From Saxidomus purpurata (Eukaryota; Mollusca; Bivalvia; Venerida; Veneridae): a stretch of 64,000 nt of DNA. The notes under the pieces were generated by a model, which saw only the letters and a program-made list of their open reading frames with translations, was not told the origin of the DNA and did no database searches. Below, piece by piece: positions 11,198 to 23,625 of the stretch. The translations under genes were made by a program, and so were the position numbers. The stretch spans positions 57,723,687 through 57,787,686 of the forward strand of contig JAFMSR010000002.1 of NCBI GenBank assembly GCA_022818135.1. Direction: 5' to 3'. How positions within the stretch are numbered: position 1 is the first letter of the stretch; every line of letters begins with the position of its first letter.

Positions 11198-12048
11198 TTA
11201 TTTTGTCCCCTCGAAGTATTCACCTCCAACAGATATGCAAAGTTTCAGTCTTCTAATCCAATCCTTGAAGGCATTTTCATAGTCTTTTCTAGGTATACCA
11301 TGAAAACAGTAGAATATTACAGAACCGAGGTGTTTGCGCTGGACAAATTTTCGACCAGAAAGGTATTTTTTGAACCTTAGGAACAAAAAAAGTCACACGG
11401 GGCAAGGTCAGGCGAATACGAGGGAGCACAACAACCTTTTCCTGCTTCAGACAGTCTTGTACAATAGACGCTTTGTGCGATGACGCATTGTCATGTAGCA
11501 ATCTGACATTGGCCAAACCAGTTGCAGGTCTTCAATTTTTGAAACATTTCTTCTGTTTTCGAAGAACTTTAGTCTGGTAAAACTTCGCAGCAACCTGAAT
11601 GACAGGAACGTGCATTGTAATTTGGAAACTGTTTAAGCAACATTTTCGCGCATTGCACGCGTGCCTTTTTCTGCTCATCTGTCAACAGATGGGGAATCCA
11701 TCTAGCACAGATCTTTCTCGTTTTCAAATTACGTTTGTCGAGATGCCAACCATTCTAGCTATTAGCCTAGCGGTGTATCTTGCATCAGTAGCAACTATTT
11801 CTTTCACTGTAGCAACCATCTTGGCAGATGTTGCTGTTTTCGGCCGACGGCCATGTGGTGCATCTTCTGTTGAAACTAACCCACATTTGAATTTCTTAAA
11901 CCAACGAATAACTGTCGAAAAAGATGTCATTATGCCCATAAACAGAACTTATTTCATCAAAAATGTCTTTACACCCTACGCCAAGAATACAACGATTCTT
12001 AATATAGGACCGTATTTCAACGGCGTACGCTGACCTTCTTCCAACCAT
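11198..12048 (-). mobile_element. mariner-type transposase, dead copy
   Basis: On the minus strand the frame opens at ATG 12048 (MVGRRSAYAVEIRSYIKNR). After a frameshift it gives a helix-turn-helix region with VIRWFKKFKCG and the GRRPK linker, then an ARWIPHLLTDEQKKARVQCA-like stretch. A deletion in the middle removes the first catalytic region. The later part reads NVRLLHDNASSHKA, containing a catalytic Asp, and ends WIRRLKLCISVGGEYFEG, the usual mariner C-terminus. Several frameshifts and stops make it inactive. It is absent from the right arm, so it either arrived after the duplication or was lost there. I could not identify terminal inverted repeats. Confidence 0.85.
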
Positions 12049-12065
12049 TTTTAACAAGGTGTCAC

Positions 12066-12077
12066 GGTCACGTGACC
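12066..12077. promoter_or_regulatory. GGTCACGTGACC palindrome (E-box/CLEAR-like)
   Basis: A perfect 12-bp palindrome containing GTCACGTGAC, the binding pattern of MiT/TFE and USF bHLH-zip factors. A second GGTCACGTGACT lies near 16262-16273 inside the TIR element. No nearby gene on either strand clearly uses it. Confidence 0.25.
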
Positions 12078-12078
12078 C

Positions 12079-14722
12079 TTGTTTTGGTAGCCGACTCAGC
12101 GTTTGCCCCTGACAGTTTGAACAGTTATAGGTTTCGCCTTTCGCCTACAAAGTAAATCGGCTTTTGCCGAAACGCGTTGGGGCCGTGTTTGCGAACTCGG
12201 CTTAAAAATGGGTTAAAAGTCATTTCTGTTGCCTTATATATGTGTTGATGCTGTAAATCATTGTTATACCACCGGAGGCAAAATTCAATATATATTAATT
12301 ACTACGCCATCAGGCACTCATGTACACCACCGCGTTTACATATCAGCGACTGTGTAAACACAACTCATTCTGCAATTATAGAGCAACTAGAAGTACGAAC
12401 TTTAAAAAGTATGTCCCTCACTCCAATATCAGCCAGTTATACTTTTAAAAAGATAAACGGCGTATACATGTTTACATATCATCGTTTCGAGGAAAGTTAT
12501 CAATATGCAGTCTATCTTTAGATCGGCGATCACGTTATCAAAGCTTTCGTATGCGTCCATTCTAAAATTCGAACGGGCAAACCGAAGGTGAACACTAAAA
12601 TTTTAAAAAGAAAACGGCGTTACTTTATATCACTTCGAGGAAAGTATCAAAGCAGTCTTTATCGGCGATCACGTTATCAAAGCTTTCGTATGCGTCCATT
12701 CATAAAATTCGAACGGTGCAAACAGATGAAATATGGTTAGAGAACACTAAATATTTTGTGTAGCCTACTTAAGTTTCAAAGAATTATAGGCTCTGAGAAG
12801 AACCCTTGGTTTAATATTTAGCTTTTCAAAGGATTTATTAAAGTAAATTAAAGTGTGTGGCTAATAGACTACTGACACGGATGGTTATCTCACCTTACCA
12901 ACACAAAATGTGATGAAATGAAACTGTGGGGTGCGAACTGCCGATGTTGTGCGGTTGTGAAAAATCAACAAAAAGAGTTTGAATTCTGTTAATTTTCTTA
13001 AAGTTTTTTTTTAATGAAATACTTTCAAAAATCGGCTGAAACTTTTATGATAAGATATAATACATGTACTTCCATAGATTCTATTAAATATTTTTTGGAG
13101 GTTATTTCGTTTGGCATCAGCTATAAGGTATGTCCCTTTCAGAAAAAAATGCTGCATTTGCTTTCTTTTATGATTTCTGATCGGATATCGCTGTTGTAGG
13201 AGTTAAACGTTTACTTAAAAGTACATATATTTGGTCAGTTTAATAGGCAGCCAGTTTCCCTAACATCGTCCTAGAAAGTTCTAGTACTAGGCTCCGAATC
13301 TTCGCAAGCCACTGCCAACTTCCCTACTTAAAGAGACAAAGTCGGAGGTTACAGTGATTTCAAGTCAGCTTCTCTTATCACTAGACCACGGAGGCGGAAT
13401 TATGAACATAATCAATGTCCTGTATTGTATGTTCTATGATGTTAGCATAATGCACCACCACGTAAATTTTCGGTTTTATGAAAATTTCGTGAAATAATAG
13501 ACGAGTAGGTCGTGTCACGTATTCCTGAAGAATGTGTCACAAAGCTGGTTACAAACAATTTAAAAGCACTGTATTTTACTTCGTCAAAAAGTCTCAAGCA
13601 AAACTATGTTTTTGAAAAAAATATAAAACAACAGCAACATGATGTGTTTTCAATGAACTGCAGGTCTGTGATTAAAATCAACGGATAGAAAGCAAAATCA
13701 AGTACTGTTAGCGAAGTATCACTCATTGTCTGTAAGAAAAATCCCCTTGTGCCCATTTTGGACTTCGGACTGCTGACCAGTGAATATTCTCAGGGGTTTT
13801 CTCAAGCGTGTGTGTCATCTTGTAATTAAAACCGTATTGCAGTTAAAGGGTAATTAAATAAACATTGACAAAAATATATAAATCAATCATTTTTTACTTC
13901 AACAATTCAATTTAATTTCTTTAACAAACAAGTCAAGAACATAAGCATCGGTATTGGGTGCCGCCAAACAGAACGTATTGAACTTTATGACTTAATTTTT
14001 AAAGCTCTGAAATTGCATGTGAAACATTAACTCTATATAAGAGTACATACATTGTATATGTTAAATGTGCTACAAAGTCTTATTGCTATATTCATAAACC
14101 TTTCGAGATCCGAATTTTACCAAGTAAGGCTCCGTTACTTGCCGTTAATTGGTCAACTAATTATTAAAGTTACTTAGACTTGGTGGAGTAATAATAAAGA
14201 GCGTAATATTCATTCAGATGATGATAGAAATACCACTATCTCTAATTTTTCACCCTAAAGTATGACATACATTAAAAGATTAAAAATTGATACCCATTCT
14301 GAAACATACACCACATACATAAACGTTTACAATACGAAAATTCTAGCTAATTATGCATTAAGCACCTTATCTGCGAAAAAGTCATTGACCCATCATTATT
14401 TTTTCAGAAATTAACTTGCAATATGTTAGTCTCCATAAAAAACAGGGTCAATAAAATGTCTCGTTATTTTGAATTTCAGCAGTGACCCCCTTAAGTACAT
14501 GATACAATGAAATGAATAATTCAACATTTACCCTTTAACTCGCTGTCTGTAATTTGAATCGCACGATATGTTTCGAAAATTTTGTTTAAAGAAGTAAATG
14601 AAGTATTGTTACCATGAGTAGAGGTACTTGTCCTACTTAAGTAAATAATTGTAAACTCAGTATTTTATTTAACAAAGACCTTTTAAAACATACATGCACT
14701 TCTTTAAACACATACAATATCC
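12079..14722. other. non-coding region with a local duplication
   Basis: No gene is recognised. Two imperfect copies of a roughly 100-bp segment (TTCGAGGAAAGT ... GATCACGTTATCAAAGCTTTCGTATGCGTCCATTC) lie at about 12484-12575 and 12626-12715. A SINE-like tail (CACTGCCAACTTCCCTACTTAAAG ... ACCACGGAGGC) lies near 13300-13400. The rest is AT-rich unique-looking sequence specific to the left arm. Confidence 0.5.
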
Positions 14723-14917
14723 ATGTTTGCTTTGAATAATTTAATTTGTCGGACACAATATCGAAACAGGATTTTACCTGGTAGAAATCAAAGAATTTTA
14801 TCTCTGGCATTGTTGAGAGAAGAAGTAGAGAGTATCAAGCAAGCAGAGAAACGTTTAGTGCAGCGTTCGGGACAGATTAATCCGACACAGGCAAAAACCG
14901 AAGGGATGCAAAATTAA
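14723..14917 (+). other. unrecognised 64-codon open frame
   Basis: The ATG-to-TAA frame is rich in charged residues (LLREEVESIKQAEKRLVQRSG), which could form a short helix or coiled coil. It matches no family I know. A second basic open segment at 15227-15349 lies downstream on the same strand and begins right after an acceptor-like TTTTAAG. Together they could be exons of a small gene, or chance frames in a region specific to the left arm. Confidence 0.2.
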
Positions 14918-15226
14918 TGTTATATCTGATCGTGGGTCCGAAAGTGATCAGATTGGTGAAGAACAAGAGAGGCAATAGATGCACCAGGTCCTGCGCGAAC
15001 CCAAACGTCTGAAATCCCACCTTTGCCTCTCAGCATTGTTTAATCTTAACAGGTTTATTTAAAAAAACAGAAGCAATTTCAGACTACATGTATGCGTGTT
15101 TACGAAACAGAAATTATGAATACATACAATGAACCCTGCTGTATAACATTTAAATCTCGGGTTTTCTATTTCTTTGTGTCATACTCTTTACGACTGGGAA
15201 GTTATTAGATTTTTGAACATTTTAAG

Positions 15227-15349
15227 GTGCAGAGCCAGTCTAGAGCCAGGCGACGAGCAGCAAAGAGGCCTTTAGCTACACTCAGTTTGCCTGTACAAGA
15301 TCGTTCAGGAAAACGTATCTATGATACTGAGAGAACAGGGCAGAAGTAG
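15227..15349 (+). other. possible terminal exon, basic peptide, unrecognised
   Basis: It follows a pyrimidine-poor TTTTAAG acceptor-like site and reads VQSQSRARRRAAKRPLATLS and onward to a TAG at 15347-15349, 40 codons, with nine arginines or lysines in the first 14 residues. It has no family match that I recognise. The higher GC content than the flanks is the only hint of coding. Confidence 0.2.
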
Positions 15350-15951
15350 TAGGCTAAGCTCAGATGATGAGTAATATGAACTGATACAATTTAATGAAAT
15401 TCTGTCAGTGGAAATCGTTGTTTCCTGAATACCACACAACTAATAAAGTTATGTGCCGCAACTGCAGATGTGTTTAAGAATATCTCACTTTTGAGAAAAC
15501 CCAACACTTTATTCACTAGTCAGCAGTCCGCAGTCCGAGTCCGAGTAAGTTACAAAACTCTAATACCAGTCCGCTAATCAAACTGTTGTTCACTCAAGAA
15601 TGTCATTCTATGTTTAACTAACAATGGGCAAGCTATTGTTATGTTGGCGTATTACTAATTTGAGTACAGATTTAATATGGTATTAACATAACCGAATATC
15701 ACAAATCGGAAATTTTCCGAAAAACACCGAGCGCGCGCAAAGTATGATGGGTAACATTTACTCCGATATCGCATTATCGATTTTCGGAAGTTGCCAATCC
15801 ATGTGTATATAGGTCCGTGCTGTAAGTTAAGAAGTTTGTAAGAATAATAAGTGAAAAGATATAGGAGTGACGTGATATTTTAGTTAGTGTAAAATTAGAC
15901 CGATACCGCCATTTTTGAAAGATACATGTACACGAATTCTGTGTAATGGTT

Positions 15952-16659
15952 CAGTCACACCGGACTAACAGACGTGTAACGGATAAAACAATGCAAAATC
16001 AGTCTTATCCGTTGGTGTCCGTTGGTAAATTTGTCCCCGCCGCTTCTCTTCGGCCTCGCGATCGATGTAACGAGCGCATGAAACGTACAATGACCGGACG
16101 AATAACGGACATGTACCGGACGATAAACAGACTGTTAACAGACATCACCGTATAATTAACGGACATCACCTTACGATGAACGTATGAGGAACAGATATTA
16201 CTGATGTACCGGAGAAAACGCATATGTACCGTACGAGAAACGGACAAGACCGTATTTGCACCGGTCACGTGACTGCCAAAGCTGGTACATACGGAGTACA
16301 TACGGTGCATCTGTTTCAAGTCCGTTAGTAGTCCGGTGGCGACATCGGGTCACCGGACATCAACAGATATAAACCGGACAAATACAGGACACATAACGTA
16401 CTCTTTCCGTACAAAACGTTTAAGGAAAGCACAGGTTCCGAATAAAACAGATGACTACCGTATAACTTTTATCCGTTTTATCTGTTGGAAAGTTTTGAAC
16501 ATGCTAAAAACTTGCCAACGGATATAAAAGACACAAAGGATATCACCGGACAAGGACCGCAAAGATCGTATAAGAAACAGACGAGAAACGTATGCGAACG
16601 GACGCCAACAGATTGACGAAAGAAATATCTGTTGCACGTCTGTTAGTCCGGTGTGACTG
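15952..16659. mobile_element. non-autonomous DNA transposon with 25-bp perfect terminal inverted repeats
   Basis: The first 25 bases (CAGTCACACCGGACTAACAG and 5 more) are the exact reverse complement of 16635-16659. The interior has no transposase and is made of many scattered ACGGAC/CCGTAC-type words in both orientations, such as AACGGACAT and ATGTACCGG. Flanking bases (TAATGGTT left, ACACTTAA right) show no target duplication I can see, so the superfamily is uncertain; CAG ends would suit hAT-like elements. It lies in a 1.37-kb stretch absent from the right arm. Confidence 0.85.
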
Positions 16660-17204
16660 ACACTTAAAGAAATGCTAGCCAAAAGTTACGTTAAGAACGT
16701 TTCTAAAGAACAGAGTTGTACACTTACTGTTGAAACAAAAGGAAATAACAACAGAATCAACACATACCTCAGCAAAATACAAAACCCGCCAAATCTAAAT
16801 GACCAAACTGCTTTGGTCAAAACGACCTGCCTCGACCAAGACTATGTTACCTCTGTGAACTGCGCACAGAACGCAACCAAGCGAAACGATGCCCAAACCA
16901 ATGAAATTTAAGATAAGTAAAACTATTAAAAGAGCATACCCGAAACAAGGCATTTTCAAGTACAGTTGTGTCAATCTTATACGACACAAAAGTACCACGT
17001 CATGTATGTCTGGTCACAGTTATACGCAATAAAATGTAGTGTGCATACATTTTATCAGAAACAATTGTCAGATATTTTGTTTACTGTTTAGCAGTTTGCA
17101 TAAAACATTCTCTTATGTATTATATGTACATGTAAGAATGTAGAGTAAAAGTCCTGTACAAGTCTAACTTCATTTGTTCTTGTCATTGAAAGAAATCATC
17201 AAAC

Positions 17205-17566
17205 TGTTTAAACTTGAAACTCATACTACAGCTGTCTAAACTTGACACTTATAATACAACCGCTTAAACTTGACACTCATACTACAGCTGTCTAAACATG
17301 ACACTTATAATACAGCTGTTTAAACTTGAAACTCATATTACAGCTGTCTAAACTTGACACTAATAACACAGCTGTCTAAACATGACACTTATAATACAGC
17401 TGTCTAAACTTGACACTTATAATACAGCTGTCTAAACTTGACACTTATACTACAGCTGTCTAAACTTGACACTTATACTACAGCTATTTAAACTTGACAC
17501 TTATACTACAACTGTCTAAACTTGACACTTATAATACAGCTGTCTAAACTTGACACTTATAATATA
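17205..17566. repeat. 28-bp minisatellite
   Basis: About 13 tandem copies of a 28-bp unit made of ACAGCTGTCTAAACTTGAC plus ACTTATAAT, with scattered substitutions (CTTGAAACTCAT and CATGACACT variants). The array starts just past the inner end of the left duplication arm and abuts the 3' end of the LINE remnant. The most uniform copies lie in the second half, as expected for recent local expansion. Confidence 0.9.
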
Positions 17567-17589
17567 TGGGTTTACACATGGGTCGTTGC

Positions 17590-19990
17590 CTCTGAAGGAT
17601 GATCTTTCGACATCATGGCTTGTGTCATGGATTTTTTATACATTGTATTTTATCTTCTACACCTGGTTGGGAAACAGGTACTGTAGTGCAGATGCTTATG
17701 TTTGACAGGTCATATGCCAATGGCTCTGGCAGTTCCAACTGGTCCAGAGAAGTAGTTGGTGGTCCAAGATAGGTAGCGTTTGCTTTTGTCAGCTTCTTGG
17801 ATTCATGGACAAAGCTCTCACTTTTCAGGCGATTCTTTTGTTGGGGTCCCAAGCTTTGGGTGGTCTTGCAAGAACTGGCATTTTCTGGCTTGAATGAGCG
17901 ACTTCGTGTCCCTTCTTTTATTGCGTGATAGAATGGCAGTGACTTCCTCCGTTGTTTTACTTAGAGTTGTATGCACTGCTCCAGTAATGATTCTTTAGGT
18001 CTGGTTCTTGACCTTCTTTGGAATTTACTGATGTTGGGGCCTCACTGTTCCCAAGTAAACTGTTTTCAGTTATTCTCACATGCTCCGCTGTTTGTGTCAG
18101 CTAACTTACGTAGTATCGCTAGCTTTCAAGCGGCCCTAGTTTCAGCTTTCGTTAGATGGGACTTCCATGTGAGTCGCTTGTCGAAGGTTACGCATAAATA
18201 TGTAACCTCTTCCACTTCAGTCAGAGGTAGGCCGCTATTCTTGGTGATACCAGCCTTCTGCTTAGGCGAATAGAGTTGTACAGGACTTTTCTGTGTTAAC
18301 ATGTAGCACCAGTCTTCTGTCCATGATAAACTGCATCCTAAAAGTAGCAGTTGATGAATACTCTTCTGAACACCAAAGCACAAAGTCATCTTCGTAGAGG
18401 GTAGCTTTGACTCATCGTGGAATATCGGACACTAAATCATTTATGAAAGAAGAAAGAGACATGATGCCAATACACCTCATCGAAGGACATCATGTCATTG
18501 TAAGAACTTACGACTTTGTATCCCATCAACACCAGCTCTAGGCCTTCTGTTACACAGATAGGAGTTGAATTATCTAAAATTGAGCCTCCAGTTTTATTCC
18601 ATAACTTAACTTCACAAAGAGACCGTCAGTCCAGACTTTGTCGAATGCTCTCTTGAGATCTTCAGTATCCTGGGCAAGATATGTAGTCTGGTCTTTTGAG
18701 AATGAAATTGTCTAAATTCAGCCTGTTGGCGAGCCAGAATTTGATGGTCTCCAAGTATCACTTCATTCGCTGATATATAATGCTCTCAATGGTTTTCCAA
18801 CCACACTGATGAGACTGACTGGGCGATAGCTATAATTCTTATTTCTATCCTTCCGTTGTCTGACGATTGGTATCATGGTCGCCTCTCTCCTAATTTGAGG
18901 GAGTTAACCTTCCCTGCATCTATGGTTGTAGATCTTAAGAATGTGTTCATTGCGAAGCAGTCAATATGAATAAATATCCCATTGGTGATGTCCTCTGGAC
19001 TAGGTTAGTTCATGGTTTAGAGCTGTTTCAGGGATTCAGTGAGATACCCTTTTCCATCACCTCCTCTGGACTACTGTTTCTCTTAGAAATGTGTCTCTAG
19101 CCTGTTAAAGCTTGATGTTGTTTTATTGAGGGGAGTGTGTTTTGCCCTCTCGTCTGACTTCTGATCATGAAGATCTTCCATGTCATCACTCCCGTATGGC
19201 TTGTAGACTCTCCTGGACCCTCGAAGAATGCACTTATGCACAGCTTTCAGAATGGTTGCATTGAAGTCTTTGGTAACTTGATTGATGTCTCTGCCATCTA
19301 CATGTATATTTCTGCAGAGGTCATCAGTAAGTTCCGTGTATGAACTCCATTTGGCCTTCTAATCGTAATATTAAGGGAAGCTTGGCTCTTGACTAGTTAT
19401 ATACTGAATAGTGCGGTAAACATGGCGATGGTCACTGCCTCCAAGTTATTCACCAACTTCCCTTATGTCATGACTGTGTAGAAACCAAGGTGGTATGCTC
19501 GTGTCTAGAGTAGAATATTGGTTGTTAATCAGGATCATTGATCAGCGTCAGTTTGTCTTGATCTTGTCATGCTTCAACCCCTTCTCAACGTTGGTCCGTA
19601 TGGTCATATCCCCAACTCTGAGAGTGGCTGTTGAAGTCACCTTTGACAAGAAAGTTTGTTTACTTAACACGGAAAGAATTCAAGGACAGAGGATGTTCAT
19701 TTGGGAAGAACAGGTTGACAACATCCATCACCTTGTCGCTCAACCTTGTTTCCGGAGTCATCCATGTTCGTACTGATTTGCATTGCGCCAATATTGTTAC
19801 TTGTAAGGATTCCTCCTTCTGCTTTTTCTAACCTGTCACAACGGAAGCACTGCTAGCCTCTTACCTTGGAGAATTTTGCCTTTGAAAGGCGAGTCTCTTG
19901 AATGCAGTAGATTTCCGGTGTCCTTTTCTTACAGGATATTTCTTATTATTGAAGAGTCCTCTTCTGCGTTAAATGCATAAAAGTTTTGCT
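17590..19990 (-). mobile_element. decayed jockey-type non-LTR retrotransposon (LINE)
   Basis: Reading 5' to 3' on the minus strand, an endonuclease remnant near 19650-19500 contains KGDFNSHSQSWGYDH. It is followed by reverse transcriptase pieces: NYSYRPVSLISVVGKPLRAL (near 18790-18840), DLKRAFDKVWTDGLFVKL (near 18610-18670), and EEVTYLCVTFDKRLTWKSHL (near 18140-18210). The order endonuclease then RT is that of jockey-clade LINEs. Frameshifts and stops throughout make it inactive. The 5' limit is approximate. Several plus-strand open frames here are shadows of this element. Confidence 0.85.
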
Positions 19991-22383
19991 CTGGCTTCTT
20001 TCGTGTCGTTGTGTAAGCAGTAAAATATACTGTACTGATATCATCATATTTGTTCTGCAAGAGATCAAGCCTCTGCTCAACGAAGGAACTAAGTACCATT
20101 AAGTTATCTTAATCGAGATTGTGTTTCAAGAATACTCTTTTCAACTGCAACAAAATGTTTTGTATTGAATGATGCATTCTTGCCTATTAAGAAAGCAGTT
20201 TTGAAAAGTTTATTTTCTGACTATTCACTAGGATGTTGAGGTGCTGGAAACAGCTGACCGATCAGTGACTTGTATGTAAGAATGCAACGGTAAAAGTAAT
20301 TGCTGTAGTGTTAGTATTGTGTCGATATAATATAAAATACATTTGAATAACCCAAACTTACGTTATGATTTATATTTCTCTATATCAACTTACGTGCATA
20401 TGATACATAAGAAAATGCTTGATGACGACGATATACATGTAGTCATTTCATCATGTTTTGCTGGTTACTTTAACATCCAATACTGTTGTAATCCAACTGT
20501 CCATTTTTATGTGTTTTTTTACAAATGTAAATACACCAGTATTAATACTGGTATATAATTAAGTACTTTAGTTGTCAGGATTATTTTTGATAGGCTGTTT
20601 ATACACATTTTGTATGTGTAGACATTTTTGGAGCAGGTCCATACTGTATATGGAGGGTAGACCTTGTAAGACGTTTTGTGTATTGGCACCCGCTGTCCCA
20701 GGCTTTTGAAATGGGATTTGATATATATGTGATCTAAATCTCTTATAATAGAAACTTTGCTATTTAAGAGTTGTCTAATGGAGAATTCGACTGGTTTCAT
20801 GTATGTAAAACATAAAAAAGCACCCATGGTCCGTAATGACGAAGCCGCAAAGTTTCTGTCAAATGACATGCTGAAAGGAATTAAAGGTAGGTCTGTTTTC
20901 AAATGCTATTTTTGAATTCTGTTGTGCGAAAGCCTACGGTTTTGATTTTATAGTTTACAAACCAGTTTATGAGTGCATGTATGAGCCGATACTGGTCGCA
21001 AACACTCAACGCTGTTTTCGCATTGTGCTCATTGGTATCACATACTACTTATACATTTTAATATCCTCAAATATTTTACGGGTCTATCTAGTTTACAGAC
21101 TAATAAACGCACGATTTTATTTGGAATTGTATCTTAGCCTAAACAAATTTCTTAAAAGAAATTGTACTTTTTACTTTGTATGAGCATTGATGCTTAATGG
21201 AAACCAGATAGGAACAGTGTAGAACGAAATCCGAGTGTACAAGTGAGAAGAAATCAAGTACATGTATGTCTCGTCAAGGAAATAGGCATATTTGTTATTT
21301 TAATAGACGAATACTTGTAAACTGGTTCAGGTTTCTTAATTTCTATTTTTAGAAGCAATAAAAAAAAAGATGGAAAGTCATGAGACGCGTCACCAGGTGA
21401 ATGAAAACAAGGTGCTGGGAGGAAAAAGGAAAAAGAAAAGTGGAAAATGGAATGGAATGTGTTGGCGTTTTACCATCATTTAAAACATAATAGGATTCAA
21501 AGAATGTAAGAAAAAAATCTACAACGTGCCCCCTTAATGAATCGTTTTCTGTTGAAAGCCTCTTTATCTTAAGAAGAATAACTCTCTTCACTTTTAAAGA
21601 GATTGCTCTGGCCTTGACCTCTTAATATCTAAACAACTGGTTCTGAACTTGCGCCTAGCTATACCGCTTGTGAAAAGGACATCAGTCGCGTGGTTGTGGG
21701 ATGGGGCCCAAAAAAAAGATGTCCTGTCTCGAACGTGTTAGTCGCTAAATTTAAAGAAGAAAAAGAAGACTGTTGATAACCAAGTTTTACTTCGGGGGTG
21801 TGCGGATTTGAACTCTGGTTGAAATCTGAGGGGAAGAGGCCTGACCCCTGTGTGGGGTTCAGGTCATCGTGTGAAAACTAAATGCCTAGTATTTTTAAAA
21901 CCTAAACGTTGACCTTTTTGTAGAAGAGCTCCTTTGTATTATACGAAATACTAACATCTGTAACAAATATAAATTATATGAAAAATACATGGGCAGACTG
22001 GGAATATGTTCAAAAAGTTCTCTTCCATTATCCCTTTTAAAGGTATAAAAATGCAGTTAATTTATGTATCGGGAGCTCTGGCGAGAATTTTAAAATTCTC
22101 TAATTGTAAATCTATGTAAAATGAATCTTTGGCGAGATTTTCAAATAACCGAAGTGGGAAATTCGCGAAAATTAAATCTTCGCTAATACTACCCAATTTA
22201 AAGTATTACATATATCATCATCAATATTCATGACCGAAATCTGTTTCCAGGCATATTCTTGCCCAGGCTCTTTCGCTTTATATATGACTTATCATGTAAT
22301 TTTGTTAATTGCTCATACTTGGACTTTGTGCACTTCCACAGAACATTTCTCTTAATATATTTAATTACTCTTTTTATATCTAG
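19991..22383. other. no gene recognised; possible upstream region or 5' exons of the metalloprotease gene
   Basis: A plus-strand open segment ending at 20894 (MENSTGFMYVKHKK ... NDMLKGIK, then GTAGGT) could be an exon, but its phase does not join the first recognised protease exon at 22384 and no family resemblance is visible. The opposite strand is also open over 20519-20902. A common GCGAGAATTTTAAAATTCTC-type repeat lies near 22080-22190. Prodomain exons of the protease should lie here or farther upstream, but I could not identify them. Confidence 0.35.
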
Positions 22384-23625
22384 GTTAATTTGTACTATCA
22401 TGATCTGAATCAACTGGGAGTGAACTTCACTTCAGCCGACAATGTGCCATATTCAGTTGGATTTGGATTTTGCATAGAAAGCGTAGTGTTTCCGCCGAAG
22501 AATGTATGTATTTTGCCTTAATACAATTTTGTATTCCATGTAGGCTTGCTACAAGTTGAACTCAATAATGAGTTTTTATATCTTTGAATATATATTTTAT
22601 TAAAGAGCGTTTAAATACATGTACCGTTTACAATGCTTCTACAACTGACAAAATAGAATTGACCATCTGATTGTTTCGAAAGCCAGACCAGTAACAACAC
22701 ACCGGTTGCTTTTTATGATCATATATAGCGGCCTCACGTCTCTTTCGTCATTTGAAACATTATAAAATTTGTTTATGGTCATCTTAGTTTAAACTCTATT
22801 TTTAAATAGAAGAACGTGTAATACAACAGACAATTCGACCTTGTACAATTCATAACAGGGTATGGTCATGATTCATATTTGGATTTTTATCATTTCAGTT
22901 GGATGCAATTTAAATTTTCGAGCATATTTCTGTTATTTATATACCATTGAATGCTGTATTCTGACCGTTGTTCTCAACGTGAAAACTGGATAAAATGGAT
23001 TTTGTACACCTTTCTTTCAGAGATTAATTAATTGTTAAACAGTGCTCTCTTAAATATTAATGACTGGATAGCGTACATGGTAAATCGTGATAGAGAATAA
23101 TTTTTAGCAGTGCAAACATGGCACTCCCTGTTTGATATCATTTTTGTTTTTTTAGTTGCTAGTTCAGCAATATGAACTTTTGACTGGTAAAACTTCTGTT
23201 CCTAAAGTAAATGTTTTATATAACTTTTGCCGGCCCTTACTGAATACCATGATTTTAGTTTTGGTAGTAATAACATTAAGTTTCCATCATCGCAGTAATT
23301 TTTGAATTTATCGCCGTATTTTTTGGATGATAAACATATACACTGTAACACTGAAATTTGCATTGCATGTACATGTATTTATTTTGTGAATGTATTCAGT
23401 CTGTTCAGGATATGTCCGTTCAAGGAGAGTATAACTGAAAATGTCAATTATTCTTAAAGTATAAAACAGATATCAAGTTTTTTTTAAATATTGTTTAAAA
23501 ATAATGATGGTCTCTTTGAATGGTAAAACATGTTTCACTCTAACATATGATCAAAGTGTTTCTAAGACGTAAAATTCTTCAGCTTCCTTTTTACAGAAAC
23601 GACTTGCTTATTCAAGTTCTCAAGA

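Larger units (their letters stand above)
411..17193 (+). repeat. left arm of a large inverted duplication carrying ABAT
   Basis: The sequence is nearly identical, over long stretches that include all ABAT exons 3-13, their introns and the 3' flank, to the reverse complement of 38108-47315. Homology is continuous from about 411 to 11130. It resumes at about 15555-15650 and again at about 17020-17193, where it ends at a shared TTGTTCTTGTCATTGAAAGA. The gaps are insertions in this arm: a repeat at 1211-2610, elements at 7602-7945 and 8998-9240, 11.13-15.55 kb including a mariner, and 15.65-17.02 kb including a TIR element. The outer breakpoint lies in intron 2 of ABAT. Confidence 0.85.

Noticed and set aside
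17205..17566. CRISPR-like 28-bp repeats
   Set aside because: The repeats directly abut one another with no spacers, and the genome is animal.
20860..20894. First exon of the metalloprotease gene (…NDMLKGIK followed by GTAGGT)
   Set aside because: Its phase would put a stop at the start of the next recognised exon (22384) and the peptide resembles no ADAM prodomain. It may be an exon only if unidentified exons intervene.
20519..20902. 127-codon minus-strand open frame
   Set aside because: No family resemblance and no splice or start context; it overlaps an equally open plus-strand segment.
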